This document shows, in pieces, positions 16,025 to 25,052 of a DNA stretch of 64,000 nucleotides. Source of the stretch: Syntrophosphaera sp035450685 (lineage in GTDB: Bacteria > Cloacimonadota > Cloacimonadia > Cloacimonadales > Cloacimonadaceae); NCBI GenBank assembly GCA_035450685.1, contig DAOTNF010000003.1:1-64000 (forward strand). Reading direction: 5' to 3'. The position numbers and the translations under genes were made by a program. The notes below the pieces were generated by a model. That model searched no databases. It had not been told where the DNA came from and worked only from the letters and a program-made list of their open reading frames with translations. Within the stretch, counting starts at the first letter, position 1. Every line of letters begins with the position of its first letter.

Positions 16025-18241
16025 TTATCTTTTGTTGAAACGGTCGTTTCTGCCATGGGAGCGGCGGTCACGGTCGCCTCCCCTGTCGTTGCGGTTGGAA
16101 GGCCTTTCGCGTTTGGGAGCGTTGGGATCGGGTTCAGGATTGCCGGGCACGCCTTTCATGGTGAGCGCCAGCTTGCCTTTGTCCATTCCCAGGGACTTCA
16201 CATGGACGATATCGCCCAGCTTGACCATGTCTTCCGGGTGTCCGATACGGCTGGTGTGCATCTGTGAAACGTGCACCATGCCCTCTTTCACGCCACCCAG
16301 AATCTTCACAAACACTCCGTAAGGCTCGATGCGGGTCACGGGGCCTTCAAACTCCTCGCCCACTTCGGGGTCGGTGGCGATGCCCTTGACCATGGCCTTG
16401 GCTTTCATGATCGAGTCTTTGTTGGGAGAGAGGATGCGGACTGTTCCGTCATCCTGGATGTCGATCTCAACCTGGCAGGCTTCGATGATGGATTTGATCA
16501 TTTTGCCGCTCGGCCCGATGATCTCTCCTATCTTATCCACAGGAACCTTGAAGGCTTCGATGCGCGGAGCTGTGGGCGCCAGGTCTTCCCTGGGTTCCGG
16601 GATGCAGTCGTGCATAAGGTCCAATATCCTGTTGCGGGCCACGTTGGCTTTATTCAGGGCGATGCGCATGATGTCTTTGGTAATGCCCTCAATCTTGATG
16701 TCCATCTGCATGGCGGTGATGCCTTTCCTGGTGCCCGCGCACTTGAAGTCCATGTCGCCCAGGTGGTCTTCCAGGCCCATGATGTCGGTGAGCACCACAT
16801 AGTTTTCGCCTTCCATGATCAGGCCGTTGGCGATGCCCGCCACGGGAGCTTTGATTGGAACGCCGGCAGCCATCATTGCCAGGCAGCCGCTACAGATGGA
16901 AGCCATCGATGAAGAACCGTTCGATTCCAGGGTGTCTGCCACGACGCGCATGGTGTAGGGGAAGCTTTCCTTATCCGGCAATACGGCGGTGAGGGCTCTT
17001 TCCGCCAGGTTTCCGTGCCCCAGCTCGCGGCGTCCGACCGGGCCCATGCGTCCGGCTTCTCCCACGCTGAAAGGCGGGAAATTGTAGTGCAAATAGAAAC
17101 TTTTCTTATACTCCACTTCCAGGCCGTCAATGACCTGTTCATCGCTTCCGCCGCCCAGGGTGAGGGTGCCCAGGGATTGGGTTTCGCCACGGGTGAATAG
17201 AGCCGAGCCGTGGACGATGGGGAGCACGTCTATCTCGCAGGTGATGTCGCGCAGGTCATCCAATCCACGCCCATCCACGCGATGGTGCTTGTTAAGGATG
17301 GAGTCGCGCACATAGCGGCGGATAAGCTCTTCATAAGCGGCTTTATACCATTTCTCATTCTCTTCGTAGGCCTCTTCGTTTTCAGCCAGATATTTCTCCA
17401 ACATCTCGGCTTCGGCGTTGTCAAAGGCGTCCTGCCGTTCCTGTTTGCCAAGGATCACGGCAGCTTCCGCGATAGTCTTGCCATAATCGGCTTCCACCCT
17501 GGCCATGATCTCTTCGGGGATGCCAACCAGAACCACTTCGACCTTGGGCTTGGCGGCTTCTGCGGCAAAGTCGTTTTGCAGGGCGCAGAGTTTCTTGATC
17601 TCTTCATGCCCGGCATACACGGCGTCGAGCATTGTCTCTTCGCTAAGCTCCTGGGCGGCAGATTCGATCATCACCACGCTGGTGGCGGAGGCTGCAACGG
17701 CAAGGTTCAGTTTGGATTTTTCATTCACATCCGCCATGGCGGGGTTGACCACGATCTGGTCGTCGATATAACCAACCGTCACTCCGGCGATGGGGCCTTT
17801 GAAGGGGATGTCCGAGATGGTCAGGGCCAGCGATGCGCCGAATACGCCCAGCGCGGAGGGATCGTTTATCCCGTCGAAGGAAAGGACGTTGAGCACCACA
17901 TGCACCTGGTTTCTGAACCCGTCCGGAAACAGCGGCCTGATGCTGCGGTCTATCACACGGGCGGACAGTGTGGCGTCGGTGGTGGGCTTGGCTTCCCGTT
18001 TGAAGAAGCCACCCGGAATCTTGCCGCTGGCATACATCTTTTCGATGTAGTCAACTGTTAGGGGGAAGAAATCCTGATTCTCGGCAGCTTCCTTGCTCAT
18101 GGTGGCTGTCACCAGAACTGAGGTTTCCCCATATTTAATGAATACGCTGCCGTTGGCCTGTTTGGCCATTCTGCCCGTTTCCACATAGAGTTTGCGTCCG
18201 CAAAACTCTATTTCTCTTTTAATGATGTTGAAATTGTGCAT
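16025..18241 (-). CDS. pnp: Polyribonucleotide nucleotidyltransferase (PNPase)
   Basis: PNPase degrades RNA 3' to 5' by phosphorolysis and can also add tails. I start it at the ATG at 18241 (MHNFNIIKREIEF), which has AGGAG 7 nt upstream and matches the family start, giving 738 residues; an in-frame extension up to 18319 lacks family similarity. Visible are two RNase PH domains (FFKREAKPTTDATLSARVID near 75; MGPVGRRELGHGNLAERAL near 400), a KH domain (DKIGEIIGPSGKMIKSIIEA near 580), an S1 domain (FEGPVTRIEPYGVFVKILGG near 645) and a basic Gly/Arg/Asp-rich tail. It follows rpsO, the common rpsO-pnp order. Confidence 0.97.
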   Translation of the reverse strand: MHNFNIIKREIEFCGRKLYVETGRMAKQANGSVFIKYGETSVLVTATMSKEAAENQDFFPLTVDYIEKMYASGKIPGGFFKREAKPTTDATLSARVIDRSIRPLFPDGFRNQVHVVLNVLSFDGINDPSALGVFGASLALTISDIPFKGPIAGVTVGYIDDQIVVNPAMADVNEKSKLNLAVAASATSVVMIESAAQELSEETMLDAVYAGHEEIKKLCALQNDFAAEAAKPKVEVVLVGIPEEIMARVEADYGKTIAEAAVILGKQERQDAFDNAEAEMLEKYLAENEEAYEENEKWYKAAYEELIRRYVRDSILNKHHRVDGRGLDDLRDITCEIDVLPIVHGSALFTRGETQSLGTLTLGGGSDEQVIDGLEVEYKKSFYLHYNFPPFSVGEAGRMGPVGRRELGHGNLAERALTAVLPDKESFPYTMRVVADTLESNGSSSMASICSGCLAMMAAGVPIKAPVAGIANGLIMEGENYVVLTDIMGLEDHLGDMDFKCAGTRKGITAMQMDIKIEGITKDIMRIALNKANVARNRILDLMHDCIPEPREDLAPTAPRIEAFKVPVDKIGEIIGPSGKMIKSIIEACQVEIDIQDDGTVRILSPNKDSIMKAKAMVKGIATDPEVGEEFEGPVTRIEPYGVFVKILGGVKEGMVHVSQMHTSRIGHPEDMVKLGDIVHVKSLGMDKGKLALTMKGVPGNPEPDPNAPKRERPSNRNDRGGDRDRRSHGRNDRFNKR

Positions 18242-18378
18242 TTCATCTCCTGTTTTTGTTCCGCGGGAGAAGAAGCAATAGGCTGAAAGGGTCTGCCACC
18301 CTCTGAGCTTATTGCTCAAACTCCCGTAGAGGTTATTGGTTTGTGCGCCGGCTGTCCGGTGCGTTCATAAAGTTTGAA

Positions 18379-18413
18379 AGGAGGGTATCAGCCTGTAGCG
18401 GTCGACCCCTCCT
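18379..18413 (-). promoter_or_regulatory. Hairpin in the rpsO-pnp intergenic leader
   Basis: AGGAGGG (18379-18385) can pair with CCCTCCT (18407-18413) across a 21-nt loop, in the 192-nt gap between rpsO and pnp. In E. coli the pnp leader forms an RNase III-cleaved stem used for autoregulation. This could be an analogous leader structure or an rpsO terminator; the sequence does not decide. Confidence 0.35.
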
Positions 18414-18433
18414 CTCAAATATCCTGGCGTAGT

Positions 18434-18703
18434 TTACTTTCTGATATTGAGCGCCTTGATCAGATCACGGTAGCGGGTGATGTCTTTCCGCTTCAAATAA
18501 TCAAGAAGGCGCCGACGCTGCCCGATCAGTTTCAACAGGCCACGCCGCGTGCTGAAGTCCTTGCTGTGCTCTTTCAAATGCACTGTGATGTCGTTGATCC
18601 GGCGTGTGAGAAGAGCAACCTGGACTTCCGGCGAGCCAGTGTCTGATTCATGGAGTTTAAACTCTGCCATGATAGCTGTTTTAGCCTCAGGTGTTAGTGG
18701 CAT
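18434..18703 (-). CDS. rpsO: 30S ribosomal protein S15
   Basis: The 89-residue product has the universal S15 length and sequence: EFKLHESDTGSPEVQVALLT (residues 15-34), RINDITVHLKEHSKDFSTRR, and GLLKLIGQRRRLLDYLKRKD near the end. S15 binds the 16S rRNA central domain and nucleates 30S platform assembly. The start ATG is preceded by GGAGGATGAA. It sits between the tmRNA gene upstream and pnp downstream on the minus strand. S15 often represses its own mRNA through leader structures; a small CGCTTC/GAAGCG hairpin around 18773-18795 lies in the leader but I cannot assign it. Confidence 0.98.
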   Translation of the reverse strand: MPLTPEAKTAIMAEFKLHESDTGSPEVQVALLTRRINDITVHLKEHSKDFSTRRGLLKLIGQRRRLLDYLKRKDITRYRDLIKALNIRK

Positions 18704-18837
18704 TTCATCCTCCAGATGAATTTTGTTCCAATATTTTTAGGGGCTGGGATTTGTAAAGGATTATTTGTCCACGCTTCCTTCCAGACGAAGCGCGCAAGAA
18801 AACAAACCCACAAAAACTGTCCCATCCTGAACGAAAA

Positions 18838-19191
18838 TGGTGGAGGTGGCGGGTATCGAACCCGCGTCCAAAAAACCGAACATGAGCGAATCTACAATGC
18901 TTAGTTGTCTTTGCTCGCGGCTGTGCATGGTAAAAGACAATCAGACCCATGCCAGCCAAGCTCAGGGTCTTAGCCGCAAGCTATGAGCGCTCGCTCGCGG
19001 AGCAGCCGCACTGTTTCGACGCCCAATCCTCTCCCGGCGGCTCGGAAAGGTTGAACGTTAGCCGCTTATGCAGCTAAAGAGTAGTTGTTGTTTGCAGTTA
19101 ATTTGCGTTTTGCTGCTTGATAACGGAGCAGACAGCGTCTCCGGCATGCATCACTCACACCCTGGTTCCCTGTCGAAACCATGTCACCCCC
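18838..19191 (-). ncRNA. ssrA: tmRNA (transfer-messenger RNA), one-piece
   Basis: On the minus strand the RNA begins GGGGGTGACATGGTTTCGAC at 19191 and ends with a tRNA-like T arm GCGGGTTCGATACCCGC and the acceptor strand CACCTCCACCA at 18838. The 5' GGGGGTG pairs with the 3' CACCTCC. The tag frame at 19095-19066 reads ANNNYSLAA followed by TAA. tmRNA with SmpB rescues stalled ribosomes and tags the peptide for proteolysis. The 3' CCA is encoded. TATAAG at 19203-19198 lies exactly at -12 to -7 from the 5' end and is a candidate -10 element; a matching -35 is not obvious. Confidence 0.97.
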
Positions 19192-19409
19192 TATATACTT
19201 ATAAAAGAACACAATGACAAAATAATCAGCCCCACTCTTTTGTCAAGCCAAGTTAACAGAGCAATGACGGTTTCAGCCTTTAGCCACGTGATTTATCCAT
19301 TTCTTTCAGTGCTTCTATCACTATTGTATTCTGAGTTTGGGATTTCCATGCGTATAGCTTTTAGGTGATTCTCTTGTCTCCCTCTTAAACTATTCGCTTG
19401 CATTATTTC

Positions 19410-19720
19410 AAGGGAACCTTTTCGCCATTTCGCCTTTCCATAGCATGATCGTAGCACCTATTATTATGGAAGGGGAAATGATGGCCCTCATTTACATCAC
19501 CCTCTCCAACCTGGGTCTTCCTGGGGTCAACCTTATAATTTATAAGGATGACCTAAGGATGATAGCGCTGAAGCAAGTAGCAGCAAAGGATGGGGCTATG
19601 AAGGATATTGCGGAATGTATCGGTTTATTTATTTGGTTGTCAAGAAGTTGATGCTGGTTGTTTTCAGGCTTGGTGCTTGATTCTAAAAGACTGGATCACG
19701 GGTCAAGCCCGTGATGACAC
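19410..19720 (+). repeat. Dispersed intergenic repeat, copy R3 (B-C-tail-A)
   Basis: Module B (AGGGAACCTTTTCGCCATTT) starts near 19411. Core C follows from about 19447, with the CCTTATAATTTATAAGG hairpin and a start codon at 19598 opening a 17-codon frame ending at 19651 (MKDIAECI...WLSRS). The tail contains the perfect hairpin ATCACGGG-TCAAG-CCCGTGAT at 19695-19715, then GATGACACGGTATATAG (module A). A further B-like stretch (CCTTTCCACCATTCCACC) lies at about 19775. The ribosome-binding sequence is changed in this copy (AAAGGATGGGGCT). The rest of the 19192-19822 gap shows no gene. Confidence 0.85.
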
Positions 19721-19822
19721 GGTATATAGTCTAAGGGCTTTGTTTTGGGGTCGGGTGCGACTTGTGAGGTCTCCTTTCCACCATTCCACCTTTCCATCTA
19801 ATCAGGGTTGCCTGAAATCGCT

Positions 19823-20725
19823 TCAGTTCACTTTGCCGATAATGTCCTTCAGGCGCAGGTTATGCTCCTCAAGATAGCCGTTCAGGCCTTGCACCAGTTC
19901 CACCACCGCCTGGCTGTTGCTGAACATCGCGGTGCCGACAGCCACCACGGAGGCTCCCGCGAAAAAGAACTCCAGAGCGTCCCGCCAAGTGTGGATCCCG
20001 CCCATTGCCAAAATGGGTATCTTGACGGCCTGGGCTGCTTTGTAGGTGAGCGCCAGGGCAACCGGTTTGACTCCAATTCCGCTATAACCACAGACCTTGC
20101 GCCCTATCCTGCTTTTGCCCGTGCGCCAGTCCACGGCCATGCCCCAGAGGGTGTTGATCAGGGCCAGCGAGGTAGCTCCTCCCGCTTCAGCGGCCTGTGC
20201 GACTTGCTCGATACTGGAAACGTTGGGGCTGAGTTTGACGGTCAATTCCTTTTCAGTCAGTTTGCTGAGTTCCCGCGTGAGATTGAAAACCACATCCGGG
20301 TCGATGCCAAAGGGCAGCCCCTCCTTCTCTACGTTGGGGCAGGATACATTCACCTCGTAGCCGGCGATTCCAGGCTGCTTTTCCAGGCATTCCAGCATTT
20401 GGCAAAACTCCGTGGGAGTGGAGCCGGAAAAGCTTACGATGAGAGGAATCTGAAGCTGGCCTCTCAGCCGGGGCAGTTCATCGCCGATAAAGCCTTTCAA
20501 GCCAGGATTCTGAAGCCCGATCGCGTTTAGCAGTCCTGCCTCAGTCTCATACAGGCGCGGAACGGGATTGCCAGCTTTGGGCTCAAAGGTGACGGTCTTG
20601 CTCACATACGCGCCCAGCCAGCGTTGGTCAAAGAAATCGAAGTATTCGGTGCCAAAGGTTCCGGAAGCCACGGTGACCGGCGGGTCGAAATCCAGCTTAC
20701 CCAGTTTTGATTTGCTACTACTCAC
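19823..20725 (-). CDS. pyrD: Dihydroorotate dehydrogenase B, catalytic subunit
   Basis: This FMN enzyme oxidises dihydroorotate to orotate, the fourth step of UMP synthesis. As a class 1B enzyme it passes electrons via PyrK to NAD. The 300-residue protein shows VASGTFGTEYFDFF (about 20), the AIGLQNPGLKGFIGDELP block (about 68-85), VNVSCPNVEKEGLPFG (about 127-142) and INTLWGMAVD (about 188-197), plus the C-terminal FMN phosphate motif MGGIHTWRDALEFFFAGA. The start is GTG and overlaps the pyrK stop as GTGA. It is the last gene of the pyrB-pyrC-pyrK-pyrD operon. Confidence 0.95.
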   Translation of the reverse strand: MSSSKSKLGKLDFDPPVTVASGTFGTEYFDFFDQRWLGAYVSKTVTFEPKAGNPVPRLYETEAGLLNAIGLQNPGLKGFIGDELPRLRGQLQIPLIVSFSGSTPTEFCQMLECLEKQPGIAGYEVNVSCPNVEKEGLPFGIDPDVVFNLTRELSKLTEKELTVKLSPNVSSIEQVAQAAEAGGATSLALINTLWGMAVDWRTGKSRIGRKVCGYSGIGVKPVALALTYKAAQAVKIPILAMGGIHTWRDALEFFFAGASVVAVGTAMFSNSQAVVELVQGLNGYLEEHNLRLKDIIGKVN

Positions 20726-21465
20726 AGTTTCTCCCAGGCGATGTCAGCCGCGTTGAACACCGGGCCGTCCTTGCATACCCTCTTGAATTCATTTCCCACG
20801 GGAACCGAGCAGCCGTAACAAACCCCTATCCCACAGGCCATATAGGCTTCCAGGGAAACAAAATGGGGAATCCCTTCCACCATCCGCGTCAAAGCCTTGA
20901 GCATGGGTTGGGGCCCGCAACTGTAAACAAGCTGGATCCGGTTCTCCGCGATGACGCTTGGAACCAGGTCTGTCACCCGTCCTTTGCTTCCCGCGCTGCC
21001 GTCTTCTGTGCAAACGATGTCGCAGGGGAAAATATCTTTGGCGCTGGCTCCGCCATGCAGATGGATGACACGGGACGAGGGAGGCAGGCAGTTTTTGAGA
21101 TACGCCAGGGGCGGGTATCCGACTCCGCCGCTTACCAGCAGGATGTTTTGGACATTCAGGAGGGGGAAAGCATTTCCCAACGGGCCGATCAGCCTGACAC
21201 CTTCGCCGGGCTGGAGCGAGCAGAGAGCCTTGCTACCCTCCCCCACTTCCTTGACCATGAAAGCTATCCTGCCCTCTCTCACCTGATATACGCTGATGGG
21301 TTTGTAAAGCCTGTTAGCCTGGTCGCGCCGGTCCGCCTTGAGTTCAAAGAACATTCCGGGAACGCAGCGGGCAGCCAGTTCGTGATCCTCTATCCACAAG
21401 ACCCGGTAGCCGGGTTGGGGAGTATCCGCGCCAGTTACAGGCAGGGTTTTCTGGCAAACGCTCAA
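20722..21465 (-). CDS. pyrK: Dihydroorotate dehydrogenase B, electron transfer subunit
   Basis: PyrK carries FAD and a 2Fe-2S cluster and transfers electrons from PyrD to NAD. The 247-residue protein has a ferredoxin-reductase fold with LLVSGGVGYPPLAYL (about 109-123) and the cluster cysteines in CGIGVCYGCSVPVG (about 211-224) plus a later Cys in RVCKDGPVFNA. The start appears to be TTG at 21465, forming a TTGA overlap with the pyrC stop, in keeping with the tightly overlapped operon; a downstream start cannot be excluded. Together with the adjacent pyrD this identifies the NAD-dependent class 1B system. Confidence 0.93.
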   Translation of the reverse strand: MSVCQKTLPVTGADTPQPGYRVLWIEDHELAARCVPGMFFELKADRRDQANRLYKPISVYQVREGRIAFMVKEVGEGSKALCSLQPGEGVRLIGPLGNAFPLLNVQNILLVSGGVGYPPLAYLKNCLPPSSRVIHLHGGASAKDIFPCDIVCTEDGSAGSKGRVTDLVPSVIAENRIQLVYSCGPQPMLKALTRMVEGIPHFVSLEAYMACGIGVCYGCSVPVGNEFKRVCKDGPVFNAADIAWEKL

Positions 21466-22733
21466 ATAGCCTCCCAGGTGATCCTTCCATCCAATATGGT
21501 ATAGATGACCTTGCCGGAGAGTTTTTGGTTCAGCCAGGGGGTGTTTTTGCTCTTGGAGGCTATTTCTTCAGGCTCGAAGCTGGTCTCCTGGTTCAAATCC
21601 ACCAGGCAAATATCGGCTGGATATCCGATCTTGAGCGCGCTGGGGGGAAGATCCAACAGGGAGGCAGGAACGCTGGTCAGGGCGTCAACAATCCTTTCCA
21701 AAGATATGTGGCCCGGCTTCACCAGATGGTGGTAAAGTGCGGGGAAAGCCGTTTCCAGTCCGATGACTCCAAAGGGGGCATGGTCAAATTCCCTCACCTT
21801 TTCAAAATCCGCGTGGGGGGCATGATCTGTCGCGATGCAGTCTATGATTCCATCCTTGAGGGCTTGAACGCAGGCCTGGCGGTCTGCTTCTGTGCGCAAG
21901 GGAGGTTTCATCTTGGTGTTGGTGTCAAAGCCCAGGCAGGCATCCTCAGTGAGGATCAGGTGATGGGGCGTGACTTCGCAGGTGATATTGAAGCCCAACT
22001 GCTTGGCCTCCCTCACCAGTTCGATGGAGCGGGCGGTGCTGATATGCGCGATATGAAGGCGGGAGCCTGTGTTTTCAGCCAACATGATATCGCGGGAAAT
22101 GATAACTTCCTCAGCCAGGGCGGGAATGCCGGTGAGGCCAAGCTTTAACGCTATCTTCCCCGCATGGATCTGGCCGCTGCCGCTCAGGTTGTAGTCTTCC
22201 GCGTGCACGATCAGGGGCAACCCGAAATTGGTGGCGTAGCGCATGCAATTGAGCATCAGTTTGGCGTTTTGCACGCATTTGCCGTCGTCCGACACAGCCA
22301 CGATCCCATCTGACTTCATGGTGGCCATCTCGCTGATCTCCAGGCCTTCGCTCTTTTTTGTCATTGCGCCAATCACATAGACTTTGGCGGAGCCAAGATC
22401 CTTTGCCCTGCGCTGGATGTAGTCCACAGTGGCGATGTTGTCCACCACGGGGTCTGTGTTTGGCATGGCGCAGAGGGAGGTGAAGCCGCCCCTGGCCGCA
22501 GATCTGGTTCCGGAAACGATATCTTCCTTATAGGTCTGGCCGGGGTCGCGCAGATGCACGTGTATGTCCACAAAGCCCGGGAATACGTGCATCCCCTTGG
22601 CGTCTATCACCTTTTCCGCAGGTTCATTGATCTTGTCCTCGATACGGGTGATTAACTTGTCTTCAATCAAAATGTCTTTTTTTACAAAGGCTCCGTCGAT
22701 GTAAGCGGTTCCGTTTTTGATGAGTGTTGTCAT
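21462..22733 (-). CDS. pyrC: Dihydroorotase (type I)
   Basis: This zinc amidohydrolase cyclises carbamoyl aspartate to dihydroorotate. The 423-residue length and the motif DIHVHLRDPGQTYKEDI (about 57-73) identify the type I dihydroorotase. Also visible are the CAMPNTDPVVDN block (about 93-104), VHAEDYNL, HIAHISTARS (about 229) and the catalytic Asp region CIATDHAPH (about 299-307). It follows pyrB by 11 nt and overlaps pyrK by 4 nt. Allantoinase and hydantoinase are relatives, but the pyr operon context settles the role. Confidence 0.95.
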   Translation of the reverse strand: MTTLIKNGTAYIDGAFVKKDILIEDKLITRIEDKINEPAEKVIDAKGMHVFPGFVDIHVHLRDPGQTYKEDIVSGTRSAARGGFTSLCAMPNTDPVVDNIATVDYIQRRAKDLGSAKVYVIGAMTKKSEGLEISEMATMKSDGIVAVSDDGKCVQNAKLMLNCMRYATNFGLPLIVHAEDYNLSGSGQIHAGKIALKLGLTGIPALAEEVIISRDIMLAENTGSRLHIAHISTARSIELVREAKQLGFNITCEVTPHHLILTEDACLGFDTNTKMKPPLRTEADRQACVQALKDGIIDCIATDHAPHADFEKVREFDHAPFGVIGLETAFPALYHHLVKPGHISLERIVDALTSVPASLLDLPPSALKIGYPADICLVDLNQETSFEPEEIASKSKNTPWLNQKLSGKVIYTILDGRITWEAI

Positions 22734-22744
22734 TTTTCCCTCCC

Positions 22745-23683
22745 TTACAGTTTTCCGCCGAGAATGAGGAACATCAGCGCCATGCGCACCGCCACCCCAT
22801 TGGCAACCTGTTCCACGATGATGCTATGGTCGCTGTCTGCTATTTCGGGCAGGATTTCCACCCCCCGGTTCATGGGGCCGGGGTGCATAATCAGAGCGTC
22901 TTTCTTGGCAAATTTTATTGTGTCTTTGGAGAGCACGTAGTGTTTGCTGTATTCTTCCAGGCTGGGAAACAGGCCTTCAGTCATGCGTTCCAGTTGCATG
23001 CGCAGGCCCATCACCACATCTGCGTCCCTAAGGGCTTCCGGCAGGTTGTATTCCACACGGCAGCCATAGATATCTTCCATGCCTCCCGGCATCAGAGTGC
23101 GCGGGCCACAAACGGTCACATCCGCCCCCAGCTTCTTCATGCCGATGAGATTGGAGCGCACCACGCGGCTGTTCAGGATGTCTCCCACGATGGTGATCTT
23201 GAGGCCTTCCAGGCTACCCAGCTTTTCCCAGATGGAAAAGATATCCAACAAGGCCTGTGTGGGATGGGCGTGCCTGCCGTCGCCTCCGTTGATCACGGGT
23301 TTTCCGGAATATTTGTGCACCAGTTGCGGGCTTCCGGGAGAGCTGTGGCGGATGCAATAGAGGTCGATGCCCATCGCGTCCAGGGTATAGACCGTGTCTT
23401 GCAGGCTTTCGCCTTTCTGAAGGGAGGAAACGGTGGCCTGGAAGCTGACCACGTCCGCGCTGAGGCGGCTGGCAGCCAGTTCAAAGCTCATCCGCGTGCG
23501 GGTACTGTTTTCCACAAAGAGGGTGCAGATGGTTTTTCCGCGCAGGGTGGGGATTTTTTTGTACTGGCGGAGGTTGATCTCTTTCATTCCCCTGGCTGCT
23601 TCCAAGATGTACATGATTTCTTCCGCGGAATAGTCATCCAGGTCGAAGAGATTTCTTCCTACAAATTGGGGTATTGAGTCCAT
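22745..23683 (-). CDS. pyrB: Aspartate carbamoyltransferase catalytic subunit
   Basis: PyrB condenses carbamoyl phosphate with aspartate, the committed step of pyrimidine synthesis. I choose the ATG at 23683 because AAAGGAGA lies 5 nt upstream; this gives 312 residues, a normal length, and the 7-residue extension to 23704 would include the ribosome-binding site. Carbamoyl-phosphate motif STRTRMSFELAA (about 52-63), HPTQALLDIF (about 129-138) and HPGPMNRGVEI (about 261-271) are present. No pyrI regulatory subunit follows. It is the first gene of pyrBCKD. I see no convincing PyrR-type attenuator in the 220-nt leader. Confidence 0.95.
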   Translation of the reverse strand: MDSIPQFVGRNLFDLDDYSAEEIMYILEAARGMKEINLRQYKKIPTLRGKTICTLFVENSTRTRMSFELAASRLSADVVSFQATVSSLQKGESLQDTVYTLDAMGIDLYCIRHSSPGSPQLVHKYSGKPVINGGDGRHAHPTQALLDIFSIWEKLGSLEGLKITIVGDILNSRVVRSNLIGMKKLGADVTVCGPRTLMPGGMEDIYGCRVEYNLPEALRDADVVMGLRMQLERMTEGLFPSLEEYSKHYVLSKDTIKFAKKDALIMHPGPMNRGVEILPEIADSDHSIIVEQVANGVAVRMALMFLILGGKL

Positions 23684-23905
23684 ATCTTCTCCTTTCCGGC
23701 TCACTGGCTCGGATTAAAGGTATATTTATTCCCATTGGGCTTCGTGGCATGATTTCGTCAAGAGCTTTTTGAACAAAGGGCAGATAAACGGACTCATTCT
23801 CCGGATGATCTGCAAGCGAAATCATTAGAAAGAGGAAAATCCTTGACTTATTGGGCAAGATATTTTTTATGAGCTTTAACGTGATAAATAATCAGGAGAT
23901 CACAG

Positions 23906-24991
23906 ATGAATCGATTAATAATCCTTGTTATGGTCTTGGCAACGCTGCTCACAGCCTGTGCCACCTCGCGCCAGAAACTCAGCCCCCAGGCCAGAGTCGA
24001 TCTGATGACAGCCAACGAGGCTTACACGCGTCAAAATGTTGAGGAAGCGGAACAGTATTACAAACTCGTATTGGAAGACAATCCCGACTACGCCCACGCC
24101 CTGCGCCGCATGGGTGACATCAGTCTCTACAACGGGGAACGTTTCGCGGACAAAACTGTTGAGCTCAACAAAGCCGCTTATGAATACTACGATAGGTCAA
24201 TCCAGGTAATTGAAGGCTTTGAGAAGAAAAAAGAAAGCGACATGGCCGACATCCGCGACATGAAAAGAAGGAAGATCAGCGCCTGGACTCGCATCTTCAA
24301 AGAAGGTGAGAAACAAGCGGATGAGGGCAATACCAACGAAGCCATGAAGATTTTCGAGACCGTCGCAGCCATGGATCCCTCCCGCGTGGAGCCTTTGATC
24401 AAGCTGAAAACCATCTATCAAAAGGATCTGAACGACCCCCAGAAAGCCGAGGAAATCCTGCTCAAGATCTATGCCAAGGATCCGAACGACGTTCTCTTGC
24501 TGCAAGAGCTTGGCATCTTCTATCTGAACCAGAAAGACTACGCCAAAGCCAAAACATTTTTTGAGCAGGTCAAAGTACTGGAACCCCTCAATGTCAACAA
24601 CCTGATGAACCTTTCCTACTGCCAGTTCGAGATGGAAGATTATGCCGCCGCCAAAGTGAACAACCAATTGGTGCTGAATATCGACCCTCTCAACATTGAC
24701 GCTCTGTCCGATGCCAAATACATTGCCTATAAACAGAATGACAATGCCGCCGCTTTGGAATATCTGAAACAACTGCTAAACCAGCGCGATGACGACAAAG
24801 ACTATCAGGAAATCGTGATTCTGCTGAGGGAAGCCGAGAATTACACCGATTTGATCACCTATGCCACCAAATGGCACAGATATGACGAAACCAGCAAAGA
24901 AGCCGTCCAGTGGCTGATCCTGGGTGCCCAGATGACCAACAATAAAGACATGATGCAACAGTATTCAAACATCCTCAAAGGGATGGAATAA
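23906..24991 (+). CDS. TPR-repeat lipoprotein
   Basis: The 361-residue protein starts with a lipoprotein signal (MNRLIILVMVLATLLTAC, lipobox LTAC with Cys18) and continues with tandem tetratricopeptide-like helices such as AEQYYKLVLEDNPDYAHALR (about 48-67) and AEEILLKIYAKDPNDVLLLQ. It is therefore likely anchored to a membrane and serves as a protein-interaction scaffold. No enzymatic motif is seen. CAGGAG precedes the ATG, and the gene is followed by a strong terminator at 25011-25040, so it is probably monocistronic. A TTGACT sequence at 23843 could be a -35, but the -10 is weak. The specific role is unknown. Confidence 0.85.
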   Translation: MNRLIILVMVLATLLTACATSRQKLSPQARVDLMTANEAYTRQNVEEAEQYYKLVLEDNPDYAHALRRMGDISLYNGERFADKTVELNKAAYEYYDRSIQVIEGFEKKKESDMADIRDMKRRKISAWTRIFKEGEKQADEGNTNEAMKIFETVAAMDPSRVEPLIKLKTIYQKDLNDPQKAEEILLKIYAKDPNDVLLLQELGIFYLNQKDYAKAKTFFEQVKVLEPLNVNNLMNLSYCQFEMEDYAAAKVNNQLVLNIDPLNIDALSDAKYIAYKQNDNAAALEYLKQLLNQRDDDKDYQEIVILLREAENYTDLITYATKWHRYDETSKEAVQWLILGAQMTNNKDMMQQYSNILKGME

Positions 24992-25010
24992 ACCCTAAAT
25001 AGATTTAGAT

Positions 25011-25040
25011 AAGCCTGCCCAAATCTGGACAGGCTTTTTC
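25011..25040 (+). terminator. Rho-independent terminator after the TPR lipoprotein gene
   Basis: AAGCCTG (25011-25017) pairs with CAGGCTT (25030-25036), followed by a short T tract. It lies 20 nt past the stop codon and immediately ahead of the transporter gene start at 25053. Confidence 0.85.
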
Positions 25041-25052
25041 TTTGCGCAGAAG

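Noticed and set aside
17210..18061. Plus-strand frame opposite pnp
   Set aside because: It is antisense to the RNase PH domain of PNPase; it is His/Gly-rich with no family resemblance.
18242..18319. Upstream extension of pnp
   Set aside because: The extension has no similarity to PNPase N-termini, and AGGAG sits correctly before the ATG at 18241.
18773..18795. Terminator of tmRNA
   Set aside because: A CGCTTC/GAAGCG hairpin exists on the minus strand, but it is about 45 nt past the 3' end and lacks a T tract.
18838..18870. Stand-alone tRNA gene
   Set aside because: The T-arm and CCA end belong to the tmRNA; no anticodon arm of a normal tRNA is present. No other tRNA-like sequence was noticed in the window.
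23634..23858. Leader-peptide gene before pyrB
   Set aside because: The frame overlaps the pyrB start in another frame, has no ribosome-binding site and no run of regulatory codons.
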